From Flavobacteriales bacterium UBA5869 (lineage in GTDB: Bacteria > Bacteroidota > Bacteroidia > Flavobacteriales_D > Crocinitomicaceae), in contig DJFP01000078.1 in NCBI GenBank assembly GCA_002432565.1, forward strand, positions 2,453-16,572: a DNA stretch of 14,120 bases. The letters are read 5' to 3'. Below the pieces are notes generated by a model. It saw only the letters and a list, made by a program, of their open reading frames with translations, was not told the DNA's origin and made no database searches. Every line of letters starts with the position of its first letter. Positions within the stretch are counted from its first letter, which is position 1. Positions 1 to 7,646 of the stretch are shown here, one piece after another. The position numbers were made by a program, and so were the translations under genes.

Positions 1-956
<956 letters not shown>

Positions 957-968
957 TTATTCGGTAGT

Positions 969-976
969 CAAAAATA
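969..976 (-). promoter_or_regulatory. Candidate -7 element for ligA
   Basis: On the minus strand TATTTTTG matches the Bacteroidota -7 consensus TAnnTTTG exactly and lies 18 bp upstream of the ligA ATG. No good TTG -33 element is seen 19-20 nt further upstream, so the call is modest. Confidence 0.4.
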
Positions 977-1011
977 GCATAGTAATTCTGAATTATTCAC
1001 AGCTATGGGTG

Positions 1012-1043
1012 AAGTAAGGGCGAAAAATTTTTCACCCTTACTT
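1012..1043. repeat. 32-bp near-perfect palindrome between divergent promoters
   Basis: Arms AAGTAAGGG (1012-1020) and CCCTTACTT (1035-1043) flank a centre of GAAAAA/TTTTTC, with a single mismatched pair in 16. An alternative pairing uses GGGTGAA (1007-1013) with TTCACCC (1031-1037). It sits between the candidate ligA promoter and the candidate promoter of the six-gene cluster. It could be an operator for a dimeric regulator, or a cruciform or RNA hairpin. Confidence 0.8.
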
Positions 1044-1050
1044 GTCTCCC

Positions 1051-1080
1051 TTGCATTTTTAGATTATTTAGTGATATTTG
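1051..1080 (+). promoter_or_regulatory. Candidate promoter of the six-gene polyamine-type cluster
   Basis: TTG at 1051-1053, then 19 nt, then GATATTTG at 1073-1080. This is 7 of 8 positions of TAnnTTTG at the standard Bacteroidota spacing. It would give a leader of roughly 20 nt before the ATG at 1106. Confidence 0.55.
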
Positions 1081-1105
1081 TACCGATTATAGCCAGCTTG
1101 CCCCA

Positions 1106-2419
1106 ATGACAAATTTTGATTCTTGTATAACTGTTAATGAGCACGGAACTGCTTTTAAATGTACAGGATGCCATACCGTTTCTAAATTATACATTCAGCA
1201 TAAGCTTCAAACTTTTGCCTGTCCGAAATGCGGCAAAATTCATGATCGGCTGTATTTTGACAAATACCTTAAAATCCCCAATCAGAATGCCCAATTTTTG
1301 AAGTGTTTTAAAATCGGGACGGTTGGGACATTTGAAGGAGTTAAGCATACTGTTATTGGCCAGGCTCACAAACATGTCGCTTACCGCTATGCTGACAAAT
1401 GGGACGAAATCCTGTTATTGAGTGAAACAGGAGAAATTTCTTTTCTGAATTGCTCTTATGGAAATTATACCTGGTTAAGAGAAGACCATACCATTCCTGC
1501 TCAGGAAATCCTTTCTAATACGGATACTGTTTTCAGGTTCCAGGACCGGGATTATGATTTTCTGCAGGGATATAATTATGCCTCTAAATACTGCATCGGT
1601 GAATTTCACTACGATGTTATTGACGTCAAGAACATCAGGTGTTCCGATTACATTTCGCCCCCTTATATTATTTCTATTGAAAAAGACGAGAAAAGCAAAC
1701 GCATCAGCACTTTTTCAGGAAGACATATGACGAGGAAGCAGGTTTCTGCCATGTTCAATGACTACCGGATCGAATCGCAGGAAAAGGAAGGAATCGGTAT
1801 AGCTCAGCCTGTTTTGGGAGGAATTAATGTGCGTACTTTTAATAAAATGTGCCTGGCATTGATCGGATTTATTATTCTAGCCTCTATTTTCTGGTCAGCG
1901 ACCAGGTCATACCGGCAAATCTTCCATGAAAACGTTCCTGTTTCATGGACTGACACCCAGACTGAAGATTTTGTTAGTAAGAGCTTTTATATTGACAGTA
2001 ACGCTACCGGCAATTATCTGGAATTCAGTACTACAGCAAGCTTGAGCAATGAATGGATTGAAGCTGCACTGACTTTGGTTAACGAAGCAAACGGGGAAGA
2101 AAGAGAATTCGGTGTGATTTCCGAATATTACTCGGGGGTAGATAACGGTTATTCATGGTCTGAAGGAAGTAATATGGGAACAGTTGGTCTTTCATCCGTT
2201 CCCGGTGGGAGGTATCACGTAAAAGCAAAGATTTTCTCTTCCGTTACTTCGGATAAGAACCTATACCTTGAAGCAAGATACGCAAGCACGGAAGTTTGGA
2301 ACACCTGTATCCTTGTCTTTCCTATATTGGGTTTGATGATCATCATTAATTTATTAAAACGCAGGTATGAATTAATGAGAAAGGGAGAAATTGACAATTT
2401 ATTCGATAGTCAGGCATGA
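1106..2419 (+). CDS. DUF4178-like membrane protein with N-terminal zinc ribbon
   Basis: Product 437 aa, function unknown. Visible layout: a treble-clef or zinc-ribbon-like start with C19-x2-C22 and C39-x2-C42. A globular stretch at about 68-215 resembles DUF4178 (G-x-V-G-T-F-x-G-V-x-x-T-V-I-G, then W-D-E-I-L-L-L and a T-W-L-R-E end). A membrane segment lies at about 249-267, an apparently extracytoplasmic region at 270-395, and a second membrane segment at about 399-415 with a basic tail. From family knowledge, DUF4178 genes tend to sit beside DUF350 and spermidine-synthase-like genes, exactly the context here. First gene of a six-gene run; its TGA overlaps the next ATG by 4 bp (ATGA). The DUF4178 call is from recall of the pattern and needs an HMM check. 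Confidence 0.75.
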   Translation: MTNFDSCITVNEHGTAFKCTGCHTVSKLYIQHKLQTFACPKCGKIHDRLYFDKYLKIPNQNAQFLKCFKIGTVGTFEGVKHTVIGQAHKHVAYRYADKWDEILLLSETGEISFLNCSYGNYTWLREDHTIPAQEILSNTDTVFRFQDRDYDFLQGYNYASKYCIGEFHYDVIDVKNIRCSDYISPPYIISIEKDEKSKRISTFSGRHMTRKQVSAMFNDYRIESQEKEGIGIAQPVLGGINVRTFNKMCLALIGFIILASIFWSATRSYRQIFHENVPVSWTDTQTEDFVSKSFYIDSNATGNYLEFSTTASLSNEWIEAALTLVNEANGEEREFGVISEYYSGVDNGYSWSEGSNMGTVGLSSVPGGRYHVKAKIFSSVTSDKNLYLEARYASTEVWNTCILVFPILGLMIIINLLKRRYELMRKGEIDNLFDSQA

Positions 2420-2574
2420 ATTTTATAAAGAGAAATAAATTTGCAACATTTATTGCAGCTGCTGTTGTTGTATCCTTTTTATGGGCACAATCCGGCAGTT
2501 TCAAGTTGTTTAAATCAGAGTATGGAACCAAGTATGCACCGAATACGACTCACGGCAGTGTGCATCATAAATAA
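2416..2574 (+). CDS. Small 52-aa membrane or secreted peptide
   Basis: A short frame between the DUF4178-like and DUF350 genes. Its ATG overlaps the preceding stop by 4 bp (ATGA) and its TAA (2572-2574) is 6 bp from the next ATG, typical of translational coupling. The 52-residue product has a basic start (M-N-F-I-K-R-N-K), one hydrophobic segment at about 9-24, and a polar tail with G-T-K-Y-A-P-N-T-T-H-G-S-V-H-H-K. The tail contains three histidines near the end. It is either a single-pass anchored peptide or a short peptide with a cleaved signal. No family is recognised. That it is real rests on the exact gene packing and the membrane-type composition; conservation in homologous clusters would settle it. 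Confidence 0.7.
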   Translation: MNFIKRNKFATFIAAAVVVSFLWAQSGSFKLFKSEYGTKYAPNTTHGSVHHK

Positions 2575-2580
2575 ACGCTT

Positions 2581-2796
2581 ATGAAGGGAATTGTAAATTG
2601 GGACACGGTATTGGCATCGTTGATCTATGCGGGATTGGGAATAGCAATCCTGATTGTGTCATTTGTAATTATTGAAAAACTGGCTCCTCAAAACCTGTGG
2701 AAAGAGGTCTCACAAAACAAAAACACAGCACTGGCAATGATGGCAAGTGCATATATTATAGCTGTAGCGATTATTATTGCTTCAGCCATTCATTAA
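2581..2796 (+). CDS. Single-copy DUF350 (YjfL-like) inner membrane protein
   Basis: Product 71 aa with two membrane helices, about residues 10-31 and 47-69. Between them lies the typical DUF350 linker L-A-P-Q-N-L-W-K-E-V-S-Q-N-K-N-T-A-L-A. The family's usual form (for example E. coli YjfL) carries two such units; here only one is present, so it probably works as a dimer. Function is unknown. E. coli yjfL lies in a cluster with a PspA-family gene and a glutathionylspermidine-synthase-like ATP-grasp gene, so the family has a known link to polyamine-type chemistry and membrane stress. The stop is 1 bp before the next ATG. No Shine-Dalgarno sequence is seen. Confidence 0.85.
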   Translation: MKGIVNWDTVLASLIYAGLGIAILIVSFVIIEKLAPQNLWKEVSQNKNTALAMMASAYIIAVAIIIASAIH

Positions 2797-2797
2797 G

Positions 2798-4300
2798 ATG
2801 CATTATTTACTTTTATTCACCATTTTCGTCATTTCTACCTGCGGGTTGATTTACGAATTAGTTGCAGGAACACTTGCCAGTTATTTACTGGGAGACAGCG
2901 TTACTCAATTCTCAACAGTTATTGGAACCTATCTTTTTGCAATGGGTATCGGTTCTTATTTATCCAAATTCCTCCGGAACAACCTCATCGAACATTTTAT
3001 TCGCATTGAAGTGATTACAGGAGTGATCGGAGGATTGAGCAGTGCCATTTTATTTATCAGTTTTGGTTACAGCGGGTACTTCCGGATCATTCTTTACGGA
3101 CTTGTTCTCCTGACGGGAATTTTTGTCGGACTTGAGATTCCGCTGATTATGCGCATCCTTAAGAATAAGGTCGGTTTCAGGGATTTGGTTTCCAAAGTCT
3201 TTACTTTTGATTATATCGGTGCGCTGATTGCTTCGATTGCATTTCCGATAGTATTGGTTCCTTATCTTAACCTGACAAGAACTTCAGTACTTTTCGGTTT
3301 GTTCAATGTCGGACTGGCACTTTACCTCATTTATTATTTCAGAAAAGAACTCAAACATCCGACATTGCTTTTTATCCAGGCTTCCGGGGCTTCACTTCTG
3401 CTAATCTTTGCATTTGTTTACGCCGGGCGGATTAACCGGATAAGTGAAACAGAAATTTACGGGGAAAGTATCATTTATGCAACCAATTCGAAATACCAGC
3501 GCATCGTGCTCACACGCGACCGAAATGCTTACAGCTTATTCCTGAACAACCACCTGCAATTCAATTCACGGGATGAATACCGTTATCATGAAGCACTGGT
3601 TCACCCGGTGTTATCTCATTGCAGCAAACCGAAAAACATCCTTGTTCTTGGCGGCGGTGATGGTTTTGCTGTCCGGGAAATACTGAAATACCCGCAGGTT
3701 CAGCATATAACTTTGGTTGACCTGGACCCCAAACTGGTCTCTATTTTCTCGAAAAACGAATTAATGACCAAGCTCAATCAAAACTCGCTGAACAACCCCA
3801 AATTAAAGGTGATCCATGCGGATGCTTTTGAGTGGCTCAGAAACACAGCAAAAGATAAATACGATGCAATCATCATAGATTTCCCGGATCCATCCAATTA
3901 CTCTGTCGGGAAATTGTATACATTGTCGTTTTATAAATCACTTCAGCGGGTAATGACTAACCGCACACTGGCGGTTATGCAGAGTACTTCACCTTTGTAT
4001 GCCAAAGAATCGTTCTGGTGTATCAACAGTACCATTGAAGCTTCTTACCTGCAGACAATTCCTTATCATACGTATGTGCCTTCTTTCGGGGAATGGGGAT
4101 ATATCCTTTTCGGATACGATCTGAATGAACTAAAAGTCCGTTCCCTTCCTAAGAAATTAAAGTATTATTCTACCGAAGAATTCAAATCCATGAAGTTCTT
4201 CCCGCCGGATATGCAGGACCATAAAAAGGTGGTTAACCGATTGGATAACCAGGCACTTATTCCGCTATTTGAAAAAGAGTGGGACTCTTTATTTGATTGA
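2798..4300 (+). CDS. Membrane-fused spermidine-synthase-like aminopropyltransferase
   Basis: About seven hydrophobic helices in residues 3-210, followed by a cytosolic Rossmann domain of the spermidine synthase family. Seen in the second half: D-E-Y-R-Y-H-E-A-L-V-H-P (gate and substrate region), L-V-L-G-G-G-D-G with GGGDG at 285-289, L-V-D-L-D-P-K at about 306-311 (acidic residue for the nucleotide ribose), and Y-D-A-I-I-I-D-F-P-D-P with D361 and D364. In characterised enzymes the IDSSDP aspartates bind or activate the amine. The family moves aminopropyl groups from decarboxylated S-adenosylmethionine to amines, but the membrane-fused branch is not well characterised, so the acceptor is unknown. 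The ATG at 2798 is preferred over an in-frame TTG at 2777 because it follows the DUF350 stop by 1 bp. Length 500 aa. Confidence 0.9.
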   Translation: MHYLLLFTIFVISTCGLIYELVAGTLASYLLGDSVTQFSTVIGTYLFAMGIGSYLSKFLRNNLIEHFIRIEVITGVIGGLSSAILFISFGYSGYFRIILYGLVLLTGIFVGLEIPLIMRILKNKVGFRDLVSKVFTFDYIGALIASIAFPIVLVPYLNLTRTSVLFGLFNVGLALYLIYYFRKELKHPTLLFIQASGASLLLIFAFVYAGRINRISETEIYGESIIYATNSKYQRIVLTRDRNAYSLFLNNHLQFNSRDEYRYHEALVHPVLSHCSKPKNILVLGGGDGFAVREILKYPQVQHITLVDLDPKLVSIFSKNELMTKLNQNSLNNPKLKVIHADAFEWLRNTAKDKYDAIIIDFPDPSNYSVGKLYTLSFYKSLQRVMTNRTLAVMQSTSPLYAKESFWCINSTIEASYLQTIPYHTYVPSFGEWGYILFGYDLNELKVRSLPKKLKYYSTEEFKSMKFFPPDMQDHKKVVNRLDNQALIPLFEKEWDSLFD

Positions 4301-4301
4301 T

Positions 4302-5921
4302 ATGGAAAGGAGGACATTTGTTCGTTATATCGGTACTTTGGGAACAGTAGCATTGTTAATGCCTGACCTGCTTGCTTGTAATACTGCCAAATCCAAAATT
4401 TCGGTGAATCGGTTGGGCGCACCACTTGACAGAGGGCACTTGCTGCGTGGTAATTTTGATTTTGCCAGCGATTATCCGGTTGAAAAAATGGAGATCCCTG
4501 CTGTTATCATCGGAGGGGGAATCAGTGGGCTTTCAACAGGGTACCACCTTCAGAAGAAAGGATTCACCGATTTCCTGTTACTTGAGCTGAATGAAACTGT
4601 TGGTGGTAATTCGGGATTTGGAGAAAACCGGTATTCCAAATATCCTTTGGGAGCACATTACTTATCACTTGCAAATCCACAGAACCGGGCATTAATTGAC
4701 TTTCTGAAAGAACAGGGGCTAATTACCAAAGAAGAGAACGGACGTCAATACTACTTGGAAGACTTTTTATGTCATGCACCGGATGAGCGCTTATTGTTTA
4801 AGGGTGTTTTCCACGAAGGTTTGGTTCCGGAATATGGAATAAGTCCTGAAACGCACGCAGAAATCACCCGCTTTTTCGATCAGATGAAGGTTTTGAAAGA
4901 AGCAAAAAACACCGATGGAATTGACCTTTTCAACATTCCTATTTCACAGGCCAGCATCAATTCAGACCTGGAAGCCCTTGATAAAATTACTTTCAAGGAC
5001 TATTTGAATGACCAGGGATATCATTCGGAAGAACTGCACTGGTTTTTGGATTATTGCTGTCGGGATGATTTCGGAGCGGGTTCTGACAAAGTTTCTGCCT
5101 GGGCAGGAATTCATTATTTTGCGGGGCGGAAGGCTAAACCGGGAAATACCGATCCTACAACAGTACTCACCTGGTCGGAAGGAAATGGTTTCCTTACAAA
5201 CATCCTGGAAAAAAGCATCCGCGAACAAGTCAAAACACATGTACTTGTTTATTCGGTTGAGGAACTGGATGATCATGTACTCGTTCAGGCAATTGACCTT
5301 AAAGCACAGAAAAAACTTCATATCCGCGCGGAATCTGCTGTTATTTCTTCACCTTCCTATGTGGCGAAACATATCTTAAAATCTCCGTCCTGGCCCCAAT
5401 CCTATTTTGAAGGAATACATCACAATCCTTGGCTTATCGGCATTGTTGTAGTAGATGAAATTCCCGAAGGAAACGGAACTCCTTTGGCATGGGACAATGT
5501 CAAATTCGGAACGAAGGGATTGGGGTATGTTTCCGACCGGCACCAGGAATTCGGGCAACATAGAGATAAGCATGTAATTAGCGTTTACCTGGCACTGGAC
5601 CGGGAAGACGAGCAAACTGAACGCAGAAAACTATTCCAAATGACTGATGAAGAAATGTGTGATCTGGTTGTTTCAGAACTGACATCCATGCATCCTTTAA
5701 TCGAACAGCATATTCAAAGTATCAGTTTTCAGCGGTGGGGACACGGAATGGTAACACCTTACCCGGGAGCACTTGCAAAATACCAGGAATATCTCCGGTT
5801 AAAATCACATGCAAAACGCGTTCACCTGGCACACACCGATTATTCATCCTATTCAGTTTTTGAAGAAGGATTTGACCTTGGTCTTTTGGCCGCAAACAAA
5901 CTCGTCAATCATGAAGCCTAA
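4302..5921 (+). CDS. Tat-exported FAD lipoprotein, flavin amine oxidase family
   Basis: Product 539 aa. The ATG at 4302 gives M-E-R-R-T-F-V-R-Y-I, a twin-arginine motif, then a hydrophobic stretch and a lipobox L-L-A-C with C26. The protein is therefore probably folded with its flavin, exported by Tat and lipid-anchored outside the cytoplasm. FAD signature: A-V-I-I-G-G-G-I-S-G-L-S-T-G with glycines at 71-73 and 76, acidic end E95, then V-G-G-N-S-G as in NAD_binding_8/amine oxidases. The C-terminus (about 505-537) has the second flavin-binding block ending E-E-G-F-D-L-G-L-L-A-A-N-K. The substrate is unknown; a polyamine or the neighbouring enzyme's product is an inference from context. It starts 1 bp after the previous stop and overlaps the next gene by 11 bp. 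Confidence 0.85.
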   Translation: MERRTFVRYIGTLGTVALLMPDLLACNTAKSKISVNRLGAPLDRGHLLRGNFDFASDYPVEKMEIPAVIIGGGISGLSTGYHLQKKGFTDFLLLELNETVGGNSGFGENRYSKYPLGAHYLSLANPQNRALIDFLKEQGLITKEENGRQYYLEDFLCHAPDERLLFKGVFHEGLVPEYGISPETHAEITRFFDQMKVLKEAKNTDGIDLFNIPISQASINSDLEALDKITFKDYLNDQGYHSEELHWFLDYCCRDDFGAGSDKVSAWAGIHYFAGRKAKPGNTDPTTVLTWSEGNGFLTNILEKSIREQVKTHVLVYSVEELDDHVLVQAIDLKAQKKLHIRAESAVISSPSYVAKHILKSPSWPQSYFEGIHHNPWLIGIVVVDEIPEGNGTPLAWDNVKFGTKGLGYVSDRHQEFGQHRDKHVISVYLALDREDEQTERRKLFQMTDEEMCDLVVSELTSMHPLIEQHIQSISFQRWGHGMVTPYPGALAKYQEYLRLKSHAKRVHLAHTDYSSYSVFEEGFDLGLLAANKLVNHEA

Positions 5922-6978
5922 GATCTGGATAAAATCACGCTCTTTTGATCTGTGGTGGTTCATTGCTCCCATGGCACTCCCGCCATTGATCGTATTCTTT
6001 TTGCCGGAACAATTCACTAATCAGCAAAAAACAGAAATTTTTCCGTGGTCCTGGATACTCATTGTTTTATCAATCGACGTAGCGCATGTTTACACAACCG
6101 TTTACAAAACGTATTTCAAACCAACTGCCTTCAAGATTCATAAGCTGAAACTGCTTGCCGTTCCATTTCTGGTTTGGATTGTCGGTGTAATGTTTTACTC
6201 CATAAGCAGCAAACTGTTTTGGTCTTTACTGGCCTATTTTGCCGTTTTTCATTTTATCCGACAACAATACGGTTTCTTTAGGCTCTATTCCAGGCGCGAA
6301 ACTTCTTACAAATGGAGAAAAGGAATTTTGTCGGTCACCATTTATGCGGTTACTGTCATTCCTATCTTAATCTGGCACGTGAGAGGACAGCAAAACTTCA
6401 ATTGGATGACTGCCGGTGATTTCTGGTATATCAACCTTCCTTTCCTGGAACCAATCTTAAACGGGGTCATGATCCTGATTGGAATAGCGTACTTGTTTGT
6501 GGAATGGAAAGAGAAACAGGATTCGGGGTATTTGAATACTCCTCGCATTTTATTGACACTTTCAACCTGCTTTTCTTATTATGTGAGTATTGTATTGACC
6601 AATAACGATTTCATTTTTTCCCTGGTCAATGTGATCGGGCATGGAATTCCTTATTTGGCACTTGTATATTTCAGTGAAAAGAAAGAACTCAAAGAAGATT
6701 CCCCTACACTTTTAAAACTGGTACTTTCCAAATGGGGATGGGTGCTTTTTTACGCGATTGTTTTTGCTTTCGCCTACTTTGAAGAAACACTTTGGGATGT
6801 CTTTATCTGGCGGGAAAATACCGTTCCTTTCGGATGGCTTTATGGTACCTTCAATCAGTTGAATGACGACCAGGTGATCTGTCTTTTTGTACCATTGCTT
6901 ATTATGCCGCAGGTAGTACATTACATCCTGGACGGATATATCTGGAGGAAGAAGGATTATAAAATTCTGCAGGAATAA
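5911..6978 (+). CDS. Polytopic membrane protein with candidate metal-binding histidines
   Basis: Product 355 aa, about eight to nine hydrophobic helices, family not recognised. The ATG at 5911 overlaps the FAD gene's end by 11 bp and starts M-K-P-K-I-W-I-K-S-R, a basic cytoplasmic start. Histidines lie in distinctive motifs in or near helices: D-V-A-H59-V-Y-T-T, F-H114-F-I-R-Q-Q-Y-G-F-F-R-L-Y, I-G-H244-G-I-P-Y-L, and V-V-H337-Y-I-L-D-G-Y-I-W-R. Such spacing recalls membrane di-iron or heme enzymes (Brp/Blh or desaturase-like), but none of their exact motif sets is present. Last gene of the cluster; a dispersed repeat begins directly at its stop. Catalytic function is inference only. Confidence 0.8.
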   Translation: MKPKIWIKSRSFDLWWFIAPMALPPLIVFFLPEQFTNQQKTEIFPWSWILIVLSIDVAHVYTTVYKTYFKPTAFKIHKLKLLAVPFLVWIVGVMFYSISSKLFWSLLAYFAVFHFIRQQYGFFRLYSRRETSYKWRKGILSVTIYAVTVIPILIWHVRGQQNFNWMTAGDFWYINLPFLEPILNGVMILIGIAYLFVEWKEKQDSGYLNTPRILLTLSTCFSYYVSIVLTNNDFIFSLVNVIGHGIPYLALVYFSEKKELKEDSPTLLKLVLSKWGWVLFYAIVFAFAYFEETLWDVFIWRENTVPFGWLYGTFNQLNDDQVICLFVPLLIMPQVVHYILDGYIWRKKDYKILQE

Positions 6979-7070
6979 TTACGAATGTCGAATTACAAAT
7001 TACTGGATTGTTTTTCTTACGGACTAAGAATAGCCTGAACAGGTCTTGTAATTGGGATTTTGTTCGCAGT
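6977..7070. repeat. Dispersed intergenic repeat, copy A
   Basis: Begins at the stop of the preceding gene with TAATTACGAAT, then GAATTACAAATTACTGGATT. Later come TTGTAATTGGG (about 7046-7056) and TTTTGTTCGCAG. The same ordered blocks occur at 12501-12567, and in a copy split between 10776-10800 and 11259-11314. Relative to copy D, about 35 extra bases separate its two halves. Confidence 0.6.
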
Positions 7071-7077
7071 ATCAGAT

Positions 7078-7407
7078 TCAATACTTAGTTGCACTTTGTG
7101 CAGATTGAATTGCATTGGTTTTAGATTGAATTGTTTTCACTGAATTCTCTCTTGCTTTCAGTGCAGATTGAATTGTTTTAGCTGCAGACTCCATTGCTTT
7201 GGTTGCAGATTGAATTGCTTTGGCTGTAGAACGAATTGTTTTCACTGAATTCTCTCTTGCTTTCAGCGCAGATTGAATTGTTTTAGCTGCAGACTCCGTT
7301 GCTTTGGTTGTAGATTGAATTGCTTTGGCCGCTATCCCCTCCTCTCGCGGAGAAACTTTCGTGATGAAAATTGAAACCTTTCCACAAATCAATACTGCGA
7401 ATACCAT
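7078..7407 (-). CDS. Possible heptad-repeat protein (doubtful gene)
   Basis: An open frame of 109 residues spans the tandem repeat. From residue 27 it consists of eleven consecutive 7-residue units of the type x-K-x-I-x-S-A (A-K-A-I-Q-S-A, T-K-A-M-E-S-A, L-K-A-R-E-N-S and variants), a pattern expected for an amphipathic helix or coiled coil. The first 26 residues are weakly hydrophobic, M-V-F-A-V-L-I-C-G-K, with no clear signal peptide. A repeat of 21 bp keeps any stop-free frame open automatically, so openness is poor evidence. The differences between the two longer units include one silent and two amino-acid changes, which gives no selection signal. No promoter is apparent. It may be a real small structural protein or a non-coding minisatellite. 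Confidence 0.3.
   Translation of the reverse strand: MVFAVLICGKVSIFITKVSPREEGIAAKAIQSTTKATESAAKTIQSALKARENSVKTIRSTAKAIQSATKAMESAAKTIQSALKARENSVKTIQSKTNAIQSAQSATKY
7099..7329. repeat. 21-bp tandem repeat with 105-bp higher-order unit
   Basis: Eleven units of 21 bp, for example GCAGATTGAATTGTTTTAGC plus one base on the plus strand. Every five units form a 105-bp block. The block starting at 7131 recurs at 7236 with only three differences in about 90 bp, whereas neighbouring 21-bp units differ much more. This means the 105-bp block was duplicated recently, after the 21-bp units had diverged. Confidence 0.9.
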
Positions 7408-7497
7408 ACCCGCCCAATTGCGGATTCCAGGTTCTTTTGTAGTTGCTCAAATCATTTTATAAACAAAAAAAATGATCGGTCGAAGATAAAGGTCTTT

Positions 7498-7641
7498 CAT
7501 TTCGGCTGCCGATTCCGGAAAGTGCTTGTCATTTGGGATCCTGATCCCTTCTTTCCGTTAATCGGTCCGAAATGGAAGGCTGCTTGAACGGCAAGTGGGC
7601 AAAAGGCGTTTTGCCTACTTTTTCGCCTTGAAAAAAGTAGG
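7498..7641 (-). repeat. Structured repeat, copy 1 (interlocked stems plus long hairpin)
   Basis: Read on the minus strand, immediately 3' of the RluA-family stop. CCTACTTTTT (7641-7632) comes first, then CAAGGCG (7630-7624), AAAAAGTAGG (7623-7614), CAAAA, and CGCCTT (7608-7603). The first and third blocks pair, and the second and fourth pair, so the stems interlock. After about 28 bp comes an imperfect inverted repeat (arms 7551-7574 and 7498-7522, both reading CATTTCGG...CGGAAAG) around GGGATCAGGATCCC. Copy 2 has the same order of parts. Possible roles are an RNA structure in the rluA 3' UTR, a terminator, or a mobile repeat. Confidence 0.8.
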
Positions 7642-7646
7642 AGAAA

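Noticed and set aside
2777..2797. Earlier TTG start for the spermidine-synthase-like gene
   Set aside because: It would overlap DUF350 and add a non-conserved-looking heptapeptide; the ATG 1 bp after the DUF350 stop fits the packing of the cluster.
5008..5379. 123-codon plus-strand frame inside the FAD lipoprotein gene
   Set aside because: Entirely within a gene with clear flavin motifs in another frame; no domain or start context of its own.
7099..7329. CRISPR-like array
   Set aside because: The repeats are directly contiguous with no unique spacers and no cas genes nearby; it is a tandem repeat.
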